Shown here: positions 14,069-18,186 of the stretch, one piece after another
How the letters are laid out: every line of letters starts with the position of its first letter
Numbering within the stretch: the stretch's first letter is position 1
Source of the DNA: an uncultured Collinsella sp.
Lineage (GTDB): Bacteria; Actinomycetota; Coriobacteriia; Coriobacteriales; Coriobacteriaceae
Assembly: GCA_900547505.1 (NCBI GenBank)
Contig: URGY01000013.1
Coordinates: 1 to 18,186, forward strand
Direction of reading: 5' to 3'
DNA length: 18,186 nucleotides
Notes under the pieces: generated by a model
What the model saw: the letters and a program-made list of their open reading frames with translations, nothing else
Databases searched by the model: none
Told to the model about the DNA's origin: nothing
Position numbers and translations under genes: made by a program

Positions 14069-14965
14069 GTGACCGATTGGTCCCTGACCCTTTCTGCGCC
14101 GGCAAAGATAAACCTCTACCTGGGGGTTCATACCGAGCGTGACGACCGCGGCTACCACAAGGTCGATTCCCTGATGGCAGCCGTCGGTCTTGCCGATATC
14201 GTGACGGTCGCCCCGGCGCAGGAGCTGACCGTCCAGACGGTTCCGGCATCCGACTTTCCCATGCAAAAGAATACGGCGTATCGTGCGGCGGCCGCTATGG
14301 CCGAGCATTATGGGCGCGAGGCAAACATCTGCGTGACGATTGAGAAGCGTATTCCATTGTGCGCCGGCTTGGGCGGCCCCTCGACGGATGCGGTCGCGGT
14401 CATTGTCGCCTTGGCGGAGCTCTGGGGCATTGATCGCACCGACCCAGCACTCGACGACATCGCGCGCGGCATTGGTGCTGACGTCCCGTTCTTTTTGCAC
14501 GCGAGCCCTGCGTTCTACGTAGGTGGGGGAGACGTGCTGGCAACTGAGTACCCAGCGCTGCCCGCGACGCCCGTCGTGCTGGTTAAGCCGCGCGAGGCGA
14601 GCGTTTCGACAATTGAGGCTTATCGACGTTTTGACGAGGCCCCGGTGCCTGCGGACAAGCCCGGCGCGATGGCTTCTGCCTTGCGTGCTGGTGATGCAGA
14701 GACGGCATATGCGCTCATCCATAACAACTTGGGTGTCATTTCCGCACAGATGGAGCCGCAGATTCAAACGGTTCTCGATTGGCTGCGTAAACAGGACGGC
14801 ACCGTTGCTGTAGATGTGTGCGGATCGGGTGCCTGCTCGTTTGCCATTTGCGACACCGCCGACATGGCCGAAAGGCTTGCCGACGCTGCCCAGCAAAACG
14901 GCTGGTGGTCCTGCGCGACGGAGCTCATTCCCAACACGGTTCGCGTCGAAGTGCCAAAGAAGTAA
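14069..14965 (+). CDS. ispE: 4-diphosphocytidyl-2-C-methyl-D-erythritol kinase
   Basis: IspE is the GHMP-family kinase of the MEP isoprenoid pathway, phosphorylating CDP-methylerythritol with ATP. The 298-residue protein has motif 1 APAKINLYLGV (K13), RGYHKVDSLM (27-36), motif 2 IPLCAGLGGPSTDA (95-108; usually GGGSSDA), catalytic D138 in GADVPFF, and motif 3 CGSGACSF (251-258), where the family usually has SGSGPT. These replacements are mild and the catalytic Lys and Asp are kept. The GTG start at 14069, two bases after the veg stop, uses GAGGAG at 14055-14060 inside veg, indicating translational coupling. Other MEP genes are not in the window. Confidence 0.94.
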   Translation: MTDWSLTLSAPAKINLYLGVHTERDDRGYHKVDSLMAAVGLADIVTVAPAQELTVQTVPASDFPMQKNTAYRAAAAMAEHYGREANICVTIEKRIPLCAGLGGPSTDAVAVIVALAELWGIDRTDPALDDIARGIGADVPFFLHASPAFYVGGGDVLATEYPALPATPVVLVKPREASVSTIEAYRRFDEAPVPADKPGAMASALRAGDAETAYALIHNNLGVISAQMEPQIQTVLDWLRKQDGTVAVDVCGSGACSFAICDTADMAERLADAAQQNGWWSCATELIPNTVRVEVPKK

Positions 14966-15000
14966 AAATTTCTCTAGCACACGACGGAAATCTTTGTTAC

Positions 15001-15006
15001 TATAGT
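15001..15006 (+). promoter_or_regulatory. -10 box of tRNA-Pro
   Basis: TATAGT lies eight bases before the tRNA 5' end, the usual place for a tRNA promoter. A good -35 is not found at normal spacing, so the assignment rests on the -10 and its position. Confidence 0.45.
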
Positions 15007-15014
15007 CGAGCTAA

Positions 15015-15091
15015 CGGGTTGTGGCTCAGTTTGGTAGAGCACTGCGTTCGGGACGCAGGGGTCGCTGGTTCAAATCCAGTCAACCCGACCA
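15015..15091 (+). tRNA. tRNA-Pro (anticodon CGG)
   Basis: A complete 77-base cloverleaf with encoded CCA: acceptor CGGGTTG/CAACCCG, D stem GCTC/GAGC with GG in the loop, anticodon stem CTGCG/CGCAG with loop TTCGGGA (anticodon CGG, reads CCG), T arm GCTGG-TTCAAAT-CCAGT, discriminator A. The C at position 1 pairing with G72 is the hallmark of bacterial tRNA-Pro. Confidence 0.97.
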
Positions 15092-15101
15092 GAGCATGAG
15101 G

Positions 15102-15130
15102 AGGGACCGCTTCTTGCGGTCCCTTTTTTT
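15102..15130 (+). terminator. Intrinsic terminator of tRNA-Pro
   Basis: A nine-pair stem, AGGGACCGC with GCGGTCCCT (15102-15110 and 15116-15124), closes a TTCTT loop and is followed by seven T. It begins 11 bases after the tRNA CCA end and is the strongest terminator in the window. Confidence 0.95.
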
Positions 15131-15138
15131 AGCTATTG

Positions 15139-15167
15139 TTGTGATACCGCGATAGCCGCGGTATACT
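15139..15167 (+). promoter_or_regulatory. Promoter of tatA
   Basis: TTGTGA (15139-15144) and TATACT (15162-15167) are separated by exactly 17 bases. The start would be near 15174, giving a leader of about 30 bases before tatA. Confidence 0.7.
15144..15164. promoter_or_regulatory. Operator-like palindrome inside the tatA promoter
   Basis: ATACCGCG (15144-15151) and CGCGGTAT (15157-15164) form a perfect 8-base inverted repeat around ATAGC. It fills the spacer and overlaps the end of the -35 and the start of the -10, where a bound repressor or MerR-type activator would act. The regulator is unknown. Confidence 0.45.
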
Positions 15168-15203
15168 CATTCGAGCTTGTCTCGCTGTATTGTGGAGGTC
15201 TAC

Positions 15204-15479
15204 ATGTTTGGACTGAGGGCTCCTGAGCTCATCATTATTCTCGTCGTTGTCCTGATTATCTTCGGGCCCAAGAACCTGCCGAAGCTCGGCAAGTCCCTCG
15301 GCTCTACCGTCAAGAATATCCGCGAGGGTATGGAGGGCGACGATAAGGCCGAGACCAAGCAGGTCGAGGAGGTCGTGGTCGAGCAGTCCGAGGAGGACAA
15401 GGAGATCGCTGAGCTCGAGGCTAAGCTCGCTGCTGCCAAGAAGAAGCAGGCAGAGGACAGCGACGCGGACGCAGAGTAG
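15204..15479 (+). CDS. tatA: Twin-arginine translocase subunit TatA/TatE
   Basis: TatA oligomers form the membrane passage of the twin-arginine export system for folded proteins. The 91-residue protein has the family plan: a short N-terminus MFGLRAPE, one membrane helix [13 protein letters not shown] (about residues 8-20), the hinge [14 protein letters not shown] (20-33), an amphipathic helix to about residue 45, and a long charged tail rich in E, K and A (46-91) likely to be helical or disordered. TatB is a close relative, but the length and hinge favour TatA. TGGAGGT at 15193-15199 supports the ATG at 15204. No tatC lies nearby in the window. It is followed by its own terminator. Confidence 0.92.
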   Translation: MFGLRAPELIIILVVVLIIFGPKNLPKLGKSLGSTVKNIREGMEGDDKAETKQVEEVVVEQSEEDKEIAELEAKLAAAKKKQAEDSDADAE

Positions 15480-15504
15480 TCCCATCCCTTTGGGGTGAGC
15501 ACCT

Positions 15505-15537
15505 GACCGGCTTGCCCGCAGGCTAGCCGGTCTTTTT
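15505..15537 (+). terminator. Intrinsic terminator of tatA
   Basis: GACCGGCT (15505-15512) pairs with AGCCGGTC (15525-15532), with three inner pairs around CGCA, and is followed by TTTTT. Confidence 0.9.
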
Positions 15538-15585
15538 CGTTTTGTTGACAGTTGATTGTTTGATCAGAGTTGGGGAGATATCCGT

Positions 15586-16056
15586 ATGGACGCAAGCCAG
15601 ATCGTACTGACCGCTGAGGGCCGCCAGAAGCTCGTCGAGGAGCTCGCTTGGCGTGAGGGCGATTACGCCAAGGAGATCGTCGAGGACATCAAGGAAGCCC
15701 GCGCGTTCGGCGACCTTTCGGAGAACTCCGAGTACGACGCCGCTAAGGACAAGCAGGCCCAGAACGCCGCTCGTATTGCCGAGATCCAGGCCATCCTCGC
15801 CAACGCTCAGGTTGCTGCCACCACGGGCGACCTGACCGTCTCCATCGGTTCCACCGTTTCGCTGATTGATCCCAACGGCGAGGTCATGGAAGTCACGCTC
15901 GTCGGTACCACCGAGACCAACTCGCTCGAGCACAAGATTTCCAACGAGTCTCCGGTCGGTCACGCCATCATCGGTCACGGCGAGGGCGACTCCGTCGAGG
16001 TCGTTACGCCTTCCGGCAAGACTCGCGTCTACACCATCGCCAAGATCGCACGCTAG
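15586..16056 (+). CDS. greA: Transcription elongation factor GreA
   Basis: GreA enters the RNA polymerase secondary channel and stimulates cleavage of backtracked transcripts. The 156-residue product (158 in E. coli) has the start VLTAEGRQKLVEEL, the coiled-coil tip EARAFGDLSENSEYDAAK with the acidic tip pair D43 and E46, and the C-terminal FKBP-like domain with SNESPVGHAIIGHGEGD. The ATG at 15586 with GGGGAG at 15572-15577 is chosen over an upstream TTG. A consensus TTGACA is at 15545-15550, but no matching -10 follows. A hairpin with TTTT separates greA from lysS, an order (greA-lysS) also found in other Gram-positive genomes. Confidence 0.96.
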   Translation: MDASQIVLTAEGRQKLVEELAWREGDYAKEIVEDIKEARAFGDLSENSEYDAAKDKQAQNAARIAEIQAILANAQVAATTGDLTVSIGSTVSLIDPNGEVMEVTLVGTTETNSLEHKISNESPVGHAIIGHGEGDSVEVVTPSGKTRVYTIAKIAR

Positions 16057-16084
16057 ACCACGGTCCCGCGTAAAGGTATGTTTT

Positions 16085-16117
16085 CGCTCCCTGGGACCGA
16101 ATCCTGGGGAGCGTTTT
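16085..16117 (+). terminator. Terminator-like hairpin between greA and lysS
   Basis: CGCTCCC (16085-16091) pairs with GGGAGCG (16107-16113), followed by TTTT. The 15-base loop contains GGGACCG, which could also pair with CGGTCCC at 16061-16067 just after greA, so two folds are possible. Confidence 0.65.
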
Positions 16118-16135
16118 AGTTTGAGGAGCTAACTT

Positions 16136-18100
16136 ATGGCAGAGAACCAGAACGCCGCCGATCAGGCATCGACGCTCAACGACGAGCGCGCCACCCGCCT
16201 GGCCAAGCGCGCCGCCCTGTTCGAGGCGGGCCAGAACCCCTATCCTGAGCACTCTGAGCTTGAGGACTACGTCGCCGATATCGAGACTAAGTACGCCGAT
16301 CTTGCCGATGGTGAGGACACCGAGGATGTCGTGAAGATCGCCGGCCGTGTGGTCGCCAAGCGCGGTCAGGGCAAGATCATGTTCATCGTCGTGCGCGATG
16401 CGACTGCCGAGATTCAGCTGTTCTGCCGCATCAACGACATGGACGAGGCTGCCTGGAATACGCTCAAGGCCCTCGACCTGGGCGACATCCTGGGCGTGAC
16501 CGGCGTGGTCGTGCGCACCCAGCGCGGCCAGCTTTCCGTTGCCCCTAAGAGCGCGACCCTGCTTGCCAAGGCCGTTCGTCCGCTGCCCGAGAAGTTCCAC
16601 GGTCTTTCCGACAAGGAGACCCGCTATCGCCAGCGCTATGTCGACCTGATCGCCAACGACGACGTTCGCGAGACCTTCCGTAAGCGTTCGCAGATTCTCT
16701 CCACCTTCCGTCGCTTTATGGAGTCCGACGGCTACATGGAGGTCGAGACCCCCATCCTGCAGACCATCCAGGGCGGCGCTACGGCTAAGCCGTTCATCAC
16801 GCACTTCAACGCGCTCGATCAGGAGTGCTACCTGCGTATTGCCACCGAGCTGCACCTCAAGCGCTGCATCGTCGGTGGTTTTGAGCGCGTGTTCGAGATC
16901 GGCCGTATCTTCCGTAACGAGGGCATGGACCTTACCCACAACCCCGAGTTCACCACGATGGAGGCCTACCGTGCCTTCTCCGACCTCGAGGGCATGAAGG
17001 CGCTCGCCCAGGGCGTCATTAAGGCGGCTAACAAGGCCATCGGCAACCCCGAGGTCATCGAGTACCAGGGCCAGACCATCGACCTTTCTGGTGAGTGGGC
17101 CAGCCGTCCCATGACCGACATCGTCTCCGACGTGCTCGGCAAGCAGGTCACCATCGACACGCCGGTCGAGGAACTTGCTGCCGCCGCGCGCGAGAAGGGC
17201 CTGGAGATTAAGCCCGAGTGGACTGCTGGCAAGATCATCGCCGAGATTTACGATGAGCTGGGCGAGGACACCATCGTCAACCCGACCTTCGTGTGCGATT
17301 ACCCCATCGAGGTCAGCCCGCTTGCCAAGCGCTTTGAGGACGACCCGCGCCTGACGCACCGCTTTGAGCTGGTTATTGCCGGTCACGAGTACGCCAACGC
17401 ATTCTCCGAGCTCAACGACCCGGTCGACCAGGCTGAGCGCTTTGCTGCCCAAATGGCCGAGAAGGCCGGCGGCGACGATGAGGCCATGGAGTATGACGAG
17501 GACTACGTGCGCGCCCTCGAGTACGGTATGCCTCCCGCGGGCGGTATTGGCATCGGTATCGACCGCGTGGTCATGCTGCTCACCAACCAGGCTTCCATCC
17601 GCGACGTGCTGCTGTTCCCGCACATGAAGCCCGAGAAGGGTTTCCAGTCCGGTGCCGCTGCCGCCAAGGCTGCCGAGGCCGGCAACGCCGCGAACCCGTT
17701 CGTTGAGTCGCTTAAGCCCACGCTCGATTACTCCAAGATCGCCGTTGAGCCGCTGTTTGAGGAGTTCGTCGACTTTGATACCTTCTCCAAGAGCGATTTC
17801 CGCGCTGTGAAGGTTAAGGCATGCGAGGCCGTCAAGAAGTCCAAGAAGCTGCTGAACTTTACGCTCGACGACGGTACCGGTACCGACCGCACCATCCTCT
17901 CCGGTATTCACGCTTATTACGAGCCCGAGGACCTGGTCGGCAAGACCTTGCTCGCCATCACCAACCTGCCTCCGCGCAAGATGATGGGTATTCCCAGCTG
18001 CGGCATGCTGATCAGCGCTGTCCACGAGGAGGAGGGCGAGGAGCGCCTCAACCTGATCCAGCTCGACGCCTCCATCCCCGCCGGCGCAAAGATGTACTAA
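16136..18100 (+). CDS. lysS: Lysyl-tRNA synthetase (class II) with C-terminal Trbp111-type tRNA-binding domain
   Basis: LysRS charges tRNA-Lys with lysine. Residues about 65-145 form the anticodon-binding OB fold (IAGRVVAKRGQGKIMF). The class-II catalytic core follows, with motif 2 FRNEGMDLTHNPEFT (259-273) and motif 3 GMPPAGGIGIGIDR (464-477). A normal LysRS ends near residue 500 (LLFPHMKPE, 492-500). Here an alanine-rich linker (503-530) leads to a second OB-fold domain (about 540-654) of the Trbp111/EMAP-II type, recognisable by DFDTFSKSDFRAVKV, KKLLNFTLDDGTG, LPPRKMMGIPSCGM and LNLIQLDASIPAGAKMY. That domain is usual at the C-terminus of MetRS, where it adds general tRNA affinity. GAGGAG at 16123-16128 supports the ATG. 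The fusion is in one unbroken frame with uniform base composition. Confidence 0.95.
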   Translation: MAENQNAADQASTLNDERATRLAKRAALFEAGQNPYPEHSELEDYVADIETKYADLADGEDTEDVVKIAGRVVAKRGQGKIMFIVVRDATAEIQLFCRINDMDEAAWNTLKALDLGDILGVTGVVVRTQRGQLSVAPKSATLLAKAVRPLPEKFHGLSDKETRYRQRYVDLIANDDVRETFRKRSQILSTFRRFMESDGYMEVETPILQTIQGGATAKPFITHFNALDQECYLRIATELHLKRCIVGGFERVFEIGRIFRNEGMDLTHNPEFTTMEAYRAFSDLEGMKALAQGVIKAANKAIGNPEVIEYQGQTIDLSGEWASRPMTDIVSDVLGKQVTIDTPVEELAAAAREKGLEIKPEWTAGKIIAEIYDELGEDTIVNPTFVCDYPIEVSPLAKRFEDDPRLTHRFELVIAGHEYANAFSELNDPVDQAERFAAQMAEKAGGDDEAMEYDEDYVRALEYGMPPAGGIGIGIDRVVMLLTNQASIRDVLLFPHMKPEKGFQSGAAAAKAAEAGNAANPFVESLKPTLDYSKIAVEPLFEEFVDFDTFSKSDFRAVKVKACEAVKKSKKLLNFTLDDGTGTDRTILSGIHAYYEPEDLVGKTLLAITNLPPRKMMGIPSCGMLISAVHEEEGEERLNLIQLDASIPAGAKMY

Positions 18101-18103
18101 CTA

Positions 18104-18130
18104 GTTACGCGGTTCTACGAACCGCGTAAC
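18104..18130. repeat. Palindromic hairpin after lysS, copy 2
   Basis: GTTACGCGGTT (18104-18114) pairs with AACCGCGTAAC (18120-18130) around CTACG. The 11-base arms are identical to those after dtd (13587-13614), and only the loop differs. It starts three bases after the lysS stop and has no T-run. The remaining 56 bases of the window show no recognisable gene start. Confidence 0.75.
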
Positions 18131-18186
18131 GGCTCGACGCTGCGCGGGCCGCATTTGGACAATCTGACGTTCAACTTCAAGGGCGC

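Noticed and set aside
15545..15550. Consensus TTGACA before greA as a -35 box
   Set aside because: No -10-like hexamer occurs 15-19 bases downstream, so I cannot call a promoter there.
16057..16135. T-box riboswitch before lysS (GGTCCCGCG resembles the T-box GGTACCGCG)
   Set aside because: Only 79 bases separate greA and lysS, with no room for a specifier stem and no AGGGTGGNACCGCG match; the similarity is local and due to the terminator.
16004..18025. 673-codon minus-strand open frame opposite lysS
   Set aside because: A shadow of a GC-rich gene: the plus frame is a full LysRS with all motifs, and the minus frame has no recognisable domain.
1..18186. CRISPR array, phage genes or toxin-antitoxin pair
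   Set aside because: No regularly spaced repeats and no such proteins were found; apart from 5186-5880 the window is continuous housekeeping genes.

Overview
The window looks like a piece of a GC-rich Coriobacteriia (Actinomycetota) chromosome, most likely Collinsella or a close relative. That assignment rests on base composition, very strong G/C third-position preference, gene style and the actinobacterial/Firmicutes-like gene content (veg next to ispE, a non-DAP-type MurE). No rRNA or other marker is present to prove it. Bases 1-49 are not biological: they are the end of an Illumina P7 primer, an 8-base index and the Nextera transposase adapter, so the real chromosome starts at base 50 and the window begins at a contig end.

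Layout. (1) 50-296: leader of the arginine operon, with a long GC-rich hairpin and a 37-bp two-box inverted repeat that is a good ArgR operator candidate. (2) 297-5185: argC-argJ-argB-argD, the acetylated half of arginine/ornithine synthesis using the cyclic (ArgJ) route. argF, argG, argH and argR are not in the window. (3) 5186-6060: a gene-poor patch holding an AT-rich 217-bp element with 33-bp inverted ends (MITE-like), a duplicated tRNA-Val 3' end plus terminator, and an intact tRNA-Val(UAC) on the minus strand. (4) 6061-7941: asnB, glutamine-dependent asparagine synthetase, with its own terminator. (5) 8054-13586: murE, a HAD phosphatase, murI, rph, rdgB and dtd. This run mixes peptidoglycan precursor synthesis (MurE, glutamate racemase) with RNA and nucleotide quality control (RNase PH, ITP/XTP pyrophosphatase, D-aminoacyl-tRNA deacylase). 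(6) 13673-14965: a promoter and possible leader attenuator, then the translationally coupled pair veg-ispE (Veg-family regulator, MEP isoprenoid pathway kinase). (7) 15001-15130: tRNA-Pro(CGG) with a strong terminator. (8) 15139-16117: tatA with a promoter/operator-like palindrome, and greA, each followed by a terminator. (9) 16136-18100: lysS, encoding a lysyl-tRNA synthetase fused to a C-terminal Trbp111/EMAP-II-type tRNA-binding domain.

All protein genes are on the plus strand and housekeeping in nature. The most interesting items are the LysRS-tRNA-binding fusion, the MITE-like element next to a broken duplicated tRNA end, a repeated 27-28-base palindrome after dtd and lysS, the palindrome inside the tatA promoter, the two-box operator before argC, and an insertion in ArgD. 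No obviously new multi-gene defence or biosynthetic system is visible.
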